Part shown: piece by piece, positions 52,801 to 62,334 of the stretch
Position numbering within the stretch: position 1 is the stretch's first letter
How the letters are laid out: each line of letters opens with the position of its first letter
Origin: Cephalotrichum gorgonifer
Lineage: Eukaryota; Ascomycota; Sordariomycetes; Microascales; Microascaceae
Direction of reading: 5' to 3'
DNA length: 64,000 nucleotides
Assembly: GCA_900312665.1 (NCBI GenBank)
Contig: ONZQ02000004.1
Coordinates: 1,184,244 to 1,248,243, forward strand
Notes under the pieces: model-generated
The model's input: only the letters and a program-made list of their open reading frames with translations
What the model was told of the DNA's origin: nothing
Database searches by the model: none
Made by a program: the position numbers and the translations under genes

Positions 52801-55399
52801 AGAGAATCAGGATACTGATATTGAGCGCGGCCCCGACAACTACGACGACCCTGAGAGTTCTTTGGTGGTGGCCGGGGAGATGATCGGTGAGCCCTTACCC
52901 CTCGACATAAGCACCGAAGAGGGTCAGAGTCCCGACATCGAGCGCGGCGTCGATAACTGCGATGAACTAGAGAACCCTTTGGTGGTGGCCGGGGATATGA
53001 TCGATGATCCCTTGCCCCTCAACATAAATACCGAAGAGGATCAGGGTCCCGACATCGAGCGCGGTGTCGATAACTGCGATGAACCAGAGAGTCCTTTGGT
53101 GGTGCCCGAGGCTATGATTGATGAGCCCTTAGCCCTCAACCTGGACACTGAAGAGGATCGGGGTACCATTGTCGAGTGCAGCCCTGATATCTGCGACGAC
53201 CTGGAGGGTCCTTCGGCAAAGTTGGTGGAGGCTATGACCGATGAGCCCCTGCCCCTCGATATGAATCCTGAAGAGGATCGGGGTGCCGATGTCGAGCGCG
53301 GCCCCGATAACTGCGACGACTCCGAGAGCCCTGTGGTGGTGGACGTGGCTATGATCGATTCCTTACCCCTCGATGTGAACGCTGAAGAGGATCAGGGTGC
53401 CGACATCGAGCACATCCTGGAAAACTGCGACACCCCGGAGAGTCCTTTGGCAGTAATCGAGGCTGTGATCGATGAGCCCTTGCCCCTCGATATAATCGCT
53501 GAAGAGGATCAGAGTACTGGTGTCGAGAGCGCCCTCGATGACTGCAACCCGGAGAGTCCTTTGGCGGTGATCGAGACTATAACCGATGTCGATATGAATA
53601 CCGAAGACGATCAGGGCGTCGACGTCGAACACACCCTGGATAACCTCGACAACCCGGAGAGTCCTTTGGCAGTGATCGAGGCTATAATCGATGAGCCTTC
53701 GCCCCTCGATCTAAGCACTGAAGAAGATCTGGATACCGAGGCCGAGCGCCGCCTTAATAACGGCGGCGACCTGGGGAGTTCCTCGGTTGTGCCGGTCAAG
53801 GCTGTGATCGATGAGCCCTTGCCCCTGGATGCCAATGTGGAAGCTGCAGTCGAGAGCAAAGACGGCTTGGACCAAATTGCCGAACCAGAAGCAGTACTCG
53901 CGGATAGCGGTAGTGATACCGATGGCTCTGGCTCGGCCCTCCCGCCGAGTCCTAGGGGTGGATCCTTGCCTCTAGACGCCAACTCGGAGGCCACGGTCGA
54001 AACCAAGCATGACTCGCTTCAAATTGACGCTCTGGGGATAATATCTCCCAAATCCGGTAGCGACACGGATTCCACCGGCCTGTCTAGCCCGTCGACTCCT
54101 GAGGATGAGCCCATGCCGACCTTCTTCCAGGATACATCGACCGCCAAAGGCAAGGAGGTAGCTCTCGACATTGAACTAAGCGAGCCAAGCGGGCCGATTC
54201 AAGAGGCCGAAGATGTTGAGGTCGCTCGAGCAATCGCCGACATCATTGATATCGGGTTTGAAAAATCTCAGGACGCAGGGCAATCAAAGGATGCGACGAC
54301 TGAGACTGAGCAGCGGCTTGAAGCAGGAGACGAAATCTCCCAGCTCGCCGCTGGTATCGATGCCGCCTATGAGTGGCACACTATCGAGGAGTTAGCTGGG
54401 AATGTACAGACTCCGGGCGCGTGGCCCGGTGAAGAAGGCGATGGAGATTCTCTGGAGCTTGCCGACGCCATCATCGAAATCGATTCCGCTGTGGAGAAGA
54501 CATCCCGCGCAGAGGACGAGCCTCTCGGTGACGTCAAACAGCTGATCCCTGGGGCTTATGAAATGGTCGGCGATGAGATTTCCCAAGCGGTGGCTGAAAT
54601 CGAGGCAGCGGTCGTCAAGTCCAGTGCAACGTGGCCAAGGGAGGAAAAGAGCCGCAAGGATCTAGAACCTGCCCCCAAGGAAAAGGACACTTTGGAACTT
54701 GCTCAAGCCGTTACCGAAATCGACACCGCTGTAGAGAGGCGCCTGATAAAGAGAGGGGAGTATGCCAAGGGACGTCGGAACTACGGGTGCAACTCCAAGG
54801 CCCTGAAGACTGTTCCGGCACTTGAGATCCTAGTGCCCTCCTGGCCTGGGTCTAGCCGGCACCTCGCCCACTCATCCAGCCGGCCCATCTCTCCCATCCT
54901 TCGCCCGACGAGCAACCTCTCAGCCTACCCCGCCCTGCGCACCAATTCCGTGCCGAGCCTTTTCATCCCGCGGCTAGATACTCTGCCACGCGAGGCCATC
55001 CCCTTCTCGGGTCCGGTGCATGGGAGAAAGAGCTCTGTTACGATAGCGGGGCACGTGGGCCTTCGCAGCGGGCAGGTCTTCCCACTGCAGGACGCGCTCT
55101 TCGGAACGCGGTCCCGCAGTGGATTCTTCGGGGCATCTCCCGTGTTGAGCTGCGTGACGGCTGAGTGCAAGTCCGGGCGTGAAGTGACCGAGAGGGGCGA
55201 GAGGGAAGAGGAAGTGACGGTTGAGGGCGTGGCGGAGAGCGTGGCGGAGGACGACGCGGTGGAGGACGTGGTAGAGATAGCAAAGCGAAGGGAGGACACG
55301 CCGCCGGCGTCGCCTAAGTTTGGGTACGGGGCGCTGCCAGGGCTCCTATTCTGGGCTGCGGGAGTCACCATTGCGTCGTCCGCGTTCAGAAGGGCCTAG
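49814..55399 (+). CDS. Very large tandem-repeat protein with C-terminal hydrophobic tail, unknown function
   Basis: A single exon of 1861 residues from the ATG in AGAAATGGCC; the frame stays open upstream without an ATG. I do not recognise a family. Residues 1 to about 470 look globular (RFRLVNRPMSVRVSARFFDP, LDCIMFLDQVYRSLSRVADR). The rest is acidic, low in aromatics and repeat-built. First come four 35-residue units with EGWLEYRCDPLD (from 51920), then about ten units of roughly 39 residues with DEPLPLD and TEEDQG (52740-53860), then five units of about 40 residues with ELAxAIxEIDxAVE (54220-54760). A more ordered Ser/Pro/Arg segment and an acidic stretch precede the last residues, GALPGLLFWAAGVTIASSAF plus RRA, a plausible tail anchor. 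The protein may be a membrane-tethered cytosolic scaffold; that is inference. Confidence 0.85.
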   Translation: MAWDVREIVPPGPPAELEPEPYTGTRRRFRLVNRPMSVRVSARFFDPVKVEYTRSFDASKTFRPTPEICEALLRRVEHCSEELITRKDASALEPGPDRPPRFEISYQLADAPCSTTEKVITSYQERPSDMDQATEVILAIDRMIGLFFLRHDKDFKWVSGPVKESISGTPRTAKPGGGRPESLACVPRCRFFPSSQSYEFVPGYQLELSFSSTCTTRRPLTISKILRLSSGQCSPLTLPIGEDLLSAATDAINAAVDSRKRSSVGFRWLASTNDTVSINLRIKNNLGPDHKHLTYSLELRESLFSSPNGLDCIMFLDQVYRSLSRVADRVDDAIGNSHELEVKILEVRGAGWEAVEPLSVFLDSTISYSRRTVEAILDRVHTGVASILHGNDNAITLSIYHRGHLVLDKTLVAHKDPAVVKRPPLSVTPKQEGNLVISSLADRIREDIAMICTDTCALDFRGYALPNLGVVRNSHALRAAEPAYVEAPRHDAPQQPVMYNTPPPSRHSNALVEGAAVASGPILNAPSTPQSRAPYRSERNPAEEEDMDLTPPSTPSLVDGDLDTPRDSVLITPPAGIKTGQGMPELSSYGPRIVDDDAGTHDPIVRDFADISHTASDHKGYYSQRMLPISKSDHHFGGPLVPHDTPTPARNIVVVSEDEDEEEKLPDTPSNPRILTKERPEPSSPSKSSRALESGPVSEPTPENWPNISCKPLDLDQGTGTITEPEPEKDESAEPVLEGWLEYRCDPLDPLDQEGDTVTEAIPKDGPTHTVLEGWLEYRCEPLDQESNVPTGEAVIDEPIPTASPILEGWLEYCCEPLEPECTATMAPTTPEEPREVTVCSSVEAIMVEDHSEDSLPNDESNDKSTHDASAPPTPVSLEICDSNVRRASTSEVAYTAPECMGEEVLPRIQLPDAATTTLFDAPEVIGSGVPPALLCEMLPSQESENGVPGASKQDAEEDQFIDVEHGVDNCDEPKSPLVVVEAVIDGPLPLDLNTEENQDTDIERGPDNYDDPESSLVVAGEMIGEPLPLDISTEEGQSPDIERGVDNCDELENPLVVAGDMIDDPLPLNINTEEDQGPDIERGVDNCDEPESPLVVPEAMIDEPLALNLDTEEDRGTIVECSPDICDDLEGPSAKLVEAMTDEPLPLDMNPEEDRGADVERGPDNCDDSESPVVVDVAMIDSLPLDVNAEEDQGADIEHILENCDTPESPLAVIEAVIDEPLPLDIIAEEDQSTGVESALDDCNPESPLAVIETITDVDMNTEDDQGVDVEHTLDNLDNPESPLAVIEAIIDEPSPLDLSTEEDLDTEAERRLNNGGDLGSSSVVPVKAVIDEPLPLDANVEAAVESKDGLDQIAEPEAVLADSGSDTDGSGSALPPSPRGGSLPLDANSEATVETKHDSLQIDALGIISPKSGSDTDSTGLSSPSTPEDEPMPTFFQDTSTAKGKEVALDIELSEPSGPIQEAEDVEVARAIADIIDIGFEKSQDAGQSKDATTETEQRLEAGDEISQLAAGIDAAYEWHTIEELAGNVQTPGAWPGEEGDGDSLELADAIIEIDSAVEKTSRAEDEPLGDVKQLIPGAYEMVGDEISQAVAEIEAAVVKSSATWPREEKSRKDLEPAPKEKDTLELAQAVTEIDTAVERRLIKRGEYAKGRRNYGCNSKALKTVPALEILVPSWPGSSRHLAHSSSRPISPILRPTSNLSAYPALRTNSVPSLFIPRLDTLPREAIPFSGPVHGRKSSVTIAGHVGLRSGQVFPLQDALFGTRSRSGFFGASPVLSCVTAECKSGREVTERGEREEEVTVEGVAESVAEDDAVEDVVEIAKRREDTPPASPKFGYGALPGLLFWAAGVTIASSAFRRA
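51920..52330 (+). repeat. Four 105-bp (35-residue) in-frame repeats inside the large protein
   Basis: The motif [E]-[N/G]-W-[P/L]-x-[I/Y]-x-C-[K/D/E]-P-L recurs with its first Glu codon at 51920, 52025, 52130 and 52235, exactly 105 bases apart. Copy 1 is diverged (ENWPNISCKPLD); copies 2-4 read EGWLEYRC or EGWLEYCC. Confidence 0.85.
52730..53860 (+). repeat. About ten 117-bp (39-residue) in-frame acidic repeats inside the large protein
   Basis: The CTCGA/CTCAA anchor of the PLxLD/N codons falls at 52784, 52901, 53018, 53135, 53255, 53369, 53486, 53705 and 53825 (CTGGA in the last). Steps are mostly 117 bases, with 114 and 120 variants; one copy near 53593 is shortened. Each unit has the order PESPLVV, EAMIDEPLPLD, TEEDQG, DIERG, DNCDD. 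Confidence 0.88.
54220..54760 (+). repeat. Five about 120-bp (40-residue) in-frame repeats inside the large protein
   Basis: The ATC codon of the helix motif A-x-x-E-I-[D/E]-x-A-V-E recurs at about 54242, 54356, 54479, 54599 and 54719. The units read VARAIADIIDIGFEKS, EISQLAAGIDAAYE, ELADAIIEIDSAVEK, EISQAVAEIEAAVVKS and ELAQAVTEIDTAVER. Confidence 0.8.
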
Positions 55400-55888
55400 G
55401 CTGTCGTCTTGGTCTAGTGTCGTCCTCTGCCTATGCTTCTCCCCCCCCCCTCACCCTCCTTCACGTTTCTTCTTTGCCGCTTTTCCCTCAGGACTTCCTA
55501 TTAGCATTGCATTTTTGGCATTGCATTTTTTTTACCTTTGGCATATTTTATATGCTTCATCTTATACAGAATGGTTACGTGGTGGTTCTTTATTTTTGGG
55601 AGAAACAAAGCATTTATCAGCATGGGACGGACATTCATTGGAGGAGCGAGCATTGCAAGGAGTTTTGGTCATGGTAGTGCTTTTTTTATTAGAGATTGAT
55701 CATACGAATACATGGTATTTGTTATACTATTTTACTGTAGCATCGTGAGTTTCTTGATATGTTTGATATATTTGTTTTGTTTGATAGGACATTATTATCC
55801 ATGGGTATTATCAGCCATCTCCATCCCATCCATCATCCATCATACGCATCCTCCGCCCGCCCGAGCACAAACGCCGTCCCCCACGTTC
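55400..55888. other. Convergent spacer between the repeat-protein gene and sld5
   Basis: 489 bases, T-rich and AT-rich, between converging stop codons. No gene is seen. Confidence 0.5.
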
Positions 55889-56877
55889 TCATACCAGCTC
55901 CGCCACGCCCTCCTCCACCAGCGCCCTAACCCCCTCCCACCTGACGACAAAGATGTCTCCCTCCCGCCCCCTGACGACTGAGTCCTCGTCCGTGCCCCGC
56001 CCCCTCACCTCGGCGTCCCGCAGCAGCCTCACGAAGACGGCCGTCTCCTCGTCGGGCTTGTCGACCATGCTCACGTTCCCCGTGCTGTCGTTGAGGTTCC
56101 GCAGCTGCGGGGGCAGGGAGGAGAGGAAGGAGCTTAGGTAGTGGGTGTGGAGGAGGGAGGAGTGGTGGGTCGCGTAGGAGGCTTCTGTGGGGGAGAGATT
56201 GGGGGAGGAGAGGTAGTGGAGGGTGTATTTGTCGATCTGGGGCTTTCCGTCAGCGTATTCCTCGGCTACGGGGACTTGGGATGAGGGAAACTAGAGGTGA
56301 GCTGGGGGCGGGGAGAAGGGGAGGGGGGACAGGAAGGGAGACAGGGAAGGGGGAAGACGGGGGGGCTGTTTACTTTTGCGATCCTGGCGCGAAGATAACT
56401 CCTGACTAGAAACTTATACCGCTCCAGCTCGGTCTGGATCACCACGAGCGCAAAGTTGGTCCGGGGGTCCATGTCGCCCGTCATCTCCTCCACCTTTTCG
56501 ATCTGCCGCTTTATGCGGTCGTTGATGCGGTCTAGGAACTCGCCGGGCCATCTTTTTGGTTGGTTTGTTTCGTTAGCCTTTATTTTTCTTTATTTCTTTT
56601 CTTGTTTTATTTTATTCTGTGGAGGATACAGTAAGGGGAGGTGTATCATGAGAACAGGGGAGCCGTGGGATGGGGCGAGACGAGTGTGAGATAAGAGTAA
56701 GGGAGCCAGCCAAGTCAAAAGGGGGGGGGGGGTCAGATGGATGGATACACACGCCAGAAGCTCAGGCGCCGAACGCTCGGCAACCCACAGTCGCGTCAGG
56801 AGCTGGATGTCACGCGTCTCGCTCGCGACATCAGACGCGGACGGGTCGACGTCGCGGAGGATGTCGTCTATGTTCAT
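55889..56877 (-). CDS. sld5: GINS complex subunit SLD5
   Basis: Subunit of the tetrameric GINS, part of the CMG replicative helicase. Exons 56877-56753, 56551-56374 and 56236-55889 give 216 residues, the usual length. The A-domain starts MNIDDILRDVDP, then LLTRLWVAERSAPELLAWPG (joined over intron 1), IKRQIEKVEEMTG, and TNFALVVIQTELERYKFLVR plus SYLRARIAK. The third exon brings DKYTLHYLSSPNLS, then the C-terminal B-domain with SMVDKPDEETAVFVRLLRDA, RGRGTDEDSVVRGREGDIFV and VRWEGVRALVEEG. Intron 1 has branch GCTAAC and an AAG acceptor in an A-rich context. All junctions keep frame. Identity is firm from the A- and B-domain pattern. Confidence 0.93.
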
Positions 56878-57567
56878 CTTGAGCGTGGGCGTGGGCGCGA
56901 GATGTCCCGTCCTGTCACGTCACTGCTTCCGCTGTTCGTCTCGTAAAAGGGAGTGAAGGAGAATTGGCGCTGGTGGGGGCTCGGTCACTCAGTCGGTCGG
57001 TCGGTCGGTGGTGTTATAGAAATATCATTCTGCGCGTTGTGTTGCGATTTTTTTGGTTGGAGCGAGGTGAGGTGAGGTTAGGTCTTAAAGCTTGTTATGA
57101 GAGAAGTCTACACTAGTTATTTTGTCTTATGGTGGGGTTTCCTACCGCGGGGTGGGCGGGAATGGATTTGGCGGGGTACCTGTCTTACCATATAGACCTA
57201 GTACTTACTCATACTACAAGTTTATGTTGGAAGCAGATCATCTTCACCACTGATGGACTTTAAAATAAAGTAGCCACGCCAGAAACCAGCACTTCCAAAG
57301 GCCGTAACTAGGAACTGACACAACCATTTACCCGTAGATGTTACCGAGTACTTGGAATTCTCCGAAAAACGAACACTCTATCGTCCAGTTCTCAGAAGAC
57401 CATGGGCGGGAGCATGGCGACTTCTACTATAGACTAGTCCTCTTATACCTGGAGTCACCAACATGGAACCACCGACACATTTACACCCAGGAATCAAACG
57501 CTCCTTCAATGGAAAAGAAAATACAAGATATACGCCCATCTATATACAGACCAGAACCTGACGCCCC
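56878..57567. other. Spacer between the pseudouridine gene and sld5, sld5 promoter
   Basis: 690 bases serving as upstream region of sld5. It contains a short CGGT repeat at about 56991-57009. No gene is seen. Confidence 0.5.
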
Positions 57568-60313
57568 TTACTTCCTCTCGACAGCCTCTCTCAGCCGCCC
57601 GTCGAGATACCCAAGATCGGGGCTCACGGCCTCCCGGCTTTTCAGCGACATGACAGCCCCCCTCTGCGCGACATCAACCAGTCCCTCCACCCTCCCCCCC
57701 ATCGCCAGCCCCGCGATCATCACGCCCAGGAACGTATCCCCCACCCCGTTCACAGAGACCACCTCCTGCACCTTCTCCGCCGCGGGGAACAGCCGCATGT
57801 ACACCCCTCCCACGGACGGGTGGCCGCTCGAGTTCCTCGAGAGGATGTACTGCTCACATTCCGGGTCCCTGAGCCGCGGGTCGTCCTTCCGGAGGAGGCC
57901 CGTGAGGAGGACGCCCTTGGATCCGAGCTTCGTGATGATGGTCGGGATGTACGGCAGTAGCTGGATGCTCTGCTGCGGGATCCCGGCGTCCGTGATCTCC
58001 GCGTTCGTCATGTACATGAACTTCTGCCGCGCCCCGCTCATACCCATTCCCAGCGCGTCCACGACGCCGAACCAAGCCGGGTCGTCAAAGTAGCCGTTCT
58101 CCCGCGCCGCCACGAACATTGACTGCAGCTCAAAGTTGTTCGGCGTCGCCATGTCGACCCCGGCGTCCGGGTACACCCGTAGCGGCGAGTGCTCCCTCTG
58201 CGGGCAGAACAGCCGCGTCGCCTTGGCCGTCGACACCGGCTCGAACGCCACCGAGCACTTGTTCTCCTTGCCCGCCTGCACCCACGCCCGTATGTCCTTC
58301 TCGCTCCAGTTGCCGTCCACCACGAGCCACCCCGGCTTGACCCCGGCAACGGCCGACTTCCAGTACTCAGGGAAGGAGTGGTGCGTGAAGATGCCCATGT
58401 CGGCCATCGCCATCACCAGGTTCTTGTTGCCGTCGTTGACGGCCACGTACTGCGCCGTGCGGCTCGACGAGTGGTACCCCCCCGAGAGCTTCCGGACGTA
58501 CGATGTGTCGAGGCCGGAGGCTTCCAGGGCCGACAGGACGGTGGAGCCCGCTCTTTGATGGCTACGTGTCAGTGGACTGGGCGCTGGGGTGGTGGGTAGG
58601 TAGTAGTATCAAACTACGAGGCGAGACTTACACGTCATCCCCAACCATGCTGCAGAGCCTCACCGTCGTGTCTTTGCTGACCAGGTGGGCTGCTAGGGCC
58701 ACGTTGTGGCCAACGCCTCCGATAGACTGGCTGATGCGCGACGGGTTGGAGGTCTGCATCTTGGGGGCCTCCTCGCCGGAAGCACCACCGGCGTAGTCAC
58801 AGTTCAAGTCTAGGGCGACAGCCCCAGCTACTAAGATGTCGGCCTTTGCATGTTGTTTCTTGATATCACTAGGCTTCTCCTTGGATTCTAGTACTGTCGT
58901 GGTGCTAGGCAAGGTATTAGGTCATTCATATTTTTTTTTGACTCCTTATCCTCTTGGAGTATGACGGCGGCTTACCGCGTTGTAAAGGGAGCTACGTTTT
59001 CCTTCTCGCCGATCAGCTTCGACAGCTCCGACGCGATCCTAGACGCCCTGGCTACGTTGGACCTAACCAGGCCAATGTTTGCTCCGACACTCTTGCCACC
59101 GGTCAGCTCGCGTATCCGAGAGAGCACGAACGGCGTGTTCTTGCTGCCCGTGTACCCCCCTTCCGCTGCCTCCCGAACGGCCGTCTCGATGGCCGCCGCC
59201 ATCTCGGCGCTCGGGATGGCGAACTCCTCGGGGATCGGGTTCGCGAACAGGAGGCCCGACTCAATACCTAGGGTCTCCTGCGCATAGATTATCGCCGCAG
59301 CCTCCTTCTCGTCCTGGACGACCATCGGGCTCGGAGTGCCGCTCTCCCGAGCCCAGAAAGCCGGGAAGTCGACCTTACCCGGGCGGCCGTCGGCGAACGT
59401 GGCCACCGCCGCTCCCTGGGTCTCTAGGAACTCGAGTGTCCGCGGGATGTCGAGGAACCCCTTGCACCCGCTGCTCACCACGGCCACGCGCGTACGGCCC
59501 AGCTCCGTTAGGTCTGCGGAAACATCCATGGAATCATGCCCGCCTCGGTGGACGCCTCCTAGGCCGCCGGTACCAAAGACACGAATGCCGGCTAGTCTCG
59601 CGAGCACCATGGTCCCCGAGATGGTGGTGCCGCCGTGCATGCCGCGTCCGAGGATCCCCTTTTTTTTTCGGTGACACCATGTCAACTTCATGAGATCCGT
59701 ATGTGTCATCTGCGAGGAGGGAACGAAGGAGGGTGGAGATCGTAGACGCAGATCACTCGACCGTGGCGCGTGGGGGACATCAACCGCGGCTTTAAGAGGG
59801 GTGCGAGGGGGCATTCCAGGACGGAGAGTGGCGACATACCTTTCCGGTGAAGTAGGCGATATCCCTCCGTGACACCTTACCAGCCGTTCCCGAGTCCACC
59901 ATTCGGCTCACCTCTTCCCGGGTAAGGCCGACGGTCGGTACACCGTCGAGGATACCGATTACGGCTGGGACGCCACCATGCTCGCGGACGATAGCCTCGA
60001 GCCCGAGATCTTCGCCCAGGGCACCATGTGTGTAGATGGTAGATTCCAGTGCTACGACGGGCTTATTTGAGGCGATGGCATGGGAGACCTCGTCAGAGAT
60101 ACGGAGGATCTTCTTGAGGTTCCCGAGGTTGTGAGAGCTTAAACACCGACGTGACTGCCAAGGTGTCTGGGAGGGGGATGGTGAGCGAGGGTAGGACGGG
60201 CCGTGTGGGCGGAAAGGTAGCTGGCTACCATGGCTCAGTGAAAGACGGCACGCGAGCTTGTTAGGGTGACGCGAGAGGGCGGATAGGGACCCCAGTGGCT
60301 GAGTGCCCCTCAT
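57568..60313 (-). CDS. Bifunctional pseudouridine kinase / pseudouridine-5'-phosphate glycosidase
   Basis: Degrades pseudouridine: the kinase makes pseudouridine 5'-phosphate and the glycosidase cuts its C-glycosidic bond to uracil and ribose-5-phosphate. Exons 60313-59840, 59658-58976, 58904-58632 and 58552-57568 give 804 residues. Residues 1-60 are Arg/Ser-rich with almost no acids, ending RRCLSSHNL, like a mitochondrial presequence. The IndA-type glycosidase (about 65-385) shows ALESTIYTHGALGED, NGGTT-like HGGTTISGT, GTGGLGGVHRGG, FANPIPEEFAIP and GGKSVGANIGLVRSNV. The PfkB kinase (about 400-800) shows GGVGHNVALAAHLVS and the catalytic NGVGDTFLGVMIAGLAMG. The same order is found in the S. 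pombe C1861.05-type protein. Intron 1 ends at an A-rich AAG acceptor and is the least certain junction. Confidence 0.9.
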
Positions 60314-62334
60314 TGTGATTGAGACTCGTGAGTAAGATCGACAAGGGCGAGTATAGGACAGGGTCCGGGTTAAAGTCTCCAGAGGAGCTACGACAAGACA
60401 GCAGATGCAGGAGGAAGAGCTGCTTTATTTGAATCGGGGACGAACTGGAGCTGCTCTGCTCTGATATTGGCATGGGCTAGGTAACTAAACGCGACAAGGG
60501 CCCCACTACAGCCGCTTTCATCCAGCAATGCATGTGAGATAGTTATGGTAGTGTGAGATACCAACATCCCCACCTAATTTGTCACCTGATAGGAGTACCC
60601 CTCCTTTGTATCTTCCCCCTAATACCCTGCACTTTTCTAAGCTGTACAAGTAATTCATACATGTAAAAATATGATTAAACACAGGCGATGGCGAGGCATC
60701 GGATCTCAGTATCTCCTGTGATTAGGCAGAGTGGACGACTAGTAGAAGATGACAGGCGGGACAGCTACCAGTGTAATCTTGGTACTACGAGTTCGCATTG
60801 CTATCTGACTGAGTTCGAGTTCAGAAAGATGGAGAGAGAGGCTATAATACTAGTACAAGAGGAGTGTACCCGGACGGATCGACTCTTTGGATCATCAATC
60901 GCACAGCTGGTTTCTGCGAGGGGCCAGGAAGGGGTAAAGTCATGCGCACCTACTAAGATACGAGCATTGGATCTCACCTCGGCTGTGAAAAAGGTGGGGA
61001 GGACAGGCATCTAGTAGGCCAAGACCAAGAGCTACACTCGATAGCAGTTTAGTCTTGTTTCTCACGAGTCGCCGTCCGCCGTACTCGCCTGTACTCGTAT
61101 CGATACGGGCGTGGTGATAGAACTTGGGGAGGCTAAACAAAACGCTGTCACAGTGCTGGTTGGGCCAGAAAGGTTGGTCCTGGCTACAGGATTCACCACA
61201 TTTATGTCAGCTTACATGGGAGGAAGGGACTAATAACACATCCCACCCATGGTCGATACCCGATTCCTGATGTAAACTAATGCACGGGGCATGGAGTACC
61301 TAATATTGGCTATTACTATACAAGTACTTTTGAGATATGGCGGAGTGCAAGGGCGCCGTTCCTCTCCCGCGGGCGCCGGCAGCTTCCGACGGGACTACCA
61401 CTACCGGCCGTGCTAATGAGAATTCAAAAGCAAATCGCACTGTCACGAGTCGGTCACGTGAATCGGGGACCACATCTGCCCCTTCCTGTGCCAAGAGGTG
61501 CCATTCATTTCAAGACAACGGTCCGGTGTTCCTGGTTACGACGTTGGTATGTATGATTAGGGTACGTACTCTATATCCAACCTTAAGGCAAACCCGGATT
61601 CCGTCACGATGTGACGGGCGATGACACTGAACCAGTTTCACCCAGCAAATCACCATCACCCTGTGCTTAATGCATATACTTGCAACGTGGGAAATAACCT
61701 TTAACGCATGGGTCGAGGGGTCCATGCCATCTATCATCTTTCATGGCTGCTCTGCTCGGGCAGCATGACCCAATGGAACCGAACGGTTGAGGCGTTGGGT
61801 CCATCCCGCTCCCATCACTTACAAGTGTTCCGTGCTCCCTTCTCCAACACCCAACTTCCCGTGAATGCCGCTCTTGGCGCTACTCTGATATTAGTGAATC
61901 CACTTCGAATCTTGGCCGTCCACTCTAGAACGAATCTGGTGTTCTTTGAGTACTCTTACTCGTAAGCCTTATTCCTTGTAATTGGAATGGGGACCCTGGC
62001 TCCTGGCTCCTGGCTCCCTCTCCCCCCCTTCCCCAATCCCGGCCGTTCGGATCCAGGTCCCGTTGTTTCCATGAATCCCCCCTCCGAGGACGATCAAGTC
62101 GAATCTTCCCAGGAACCCCCCCACCTCCTTGAGCTGGCTAAATTGTACTTGTATCTCCCCACATCCTCCTCCCGTGTGCCGTGCCTGGCCTTTTTGTTTC
62201 TTCTCTCTCTCGCTTCTTGTAAACCTGTTTTGTCGCTCTTAACCTTCTCCCGCGCCCCATTGTTTCCCCTTCTTTAGCCTTTTTTACTTTTCCCTTCCGC
62301 TGTAGTCTGATCAGACACACCTTTTTCTGCCTAA
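60314..62334. other. 2 kb intergenic region between the pseudouridine gene and the GPI-protein gene
   Basis: No open frame with recognisable coding features. It is AT-richer than the genes, with scattered TACTCGTA-like motifs (61081-61100, 61950-61965) and a GGCTCCT triplet repeat at about 61998-62019. The last 350 bases are pyrimidine-rich and probably the leader of the next gene. Confidence 0.5.

Noticed and set aside
52730..53860. Regularly spaced repeats as a CRISPR-like array
   Set aside because: The repeats are contiguous, in frame and coding, without unique spacers, in a eukaryotic genome.
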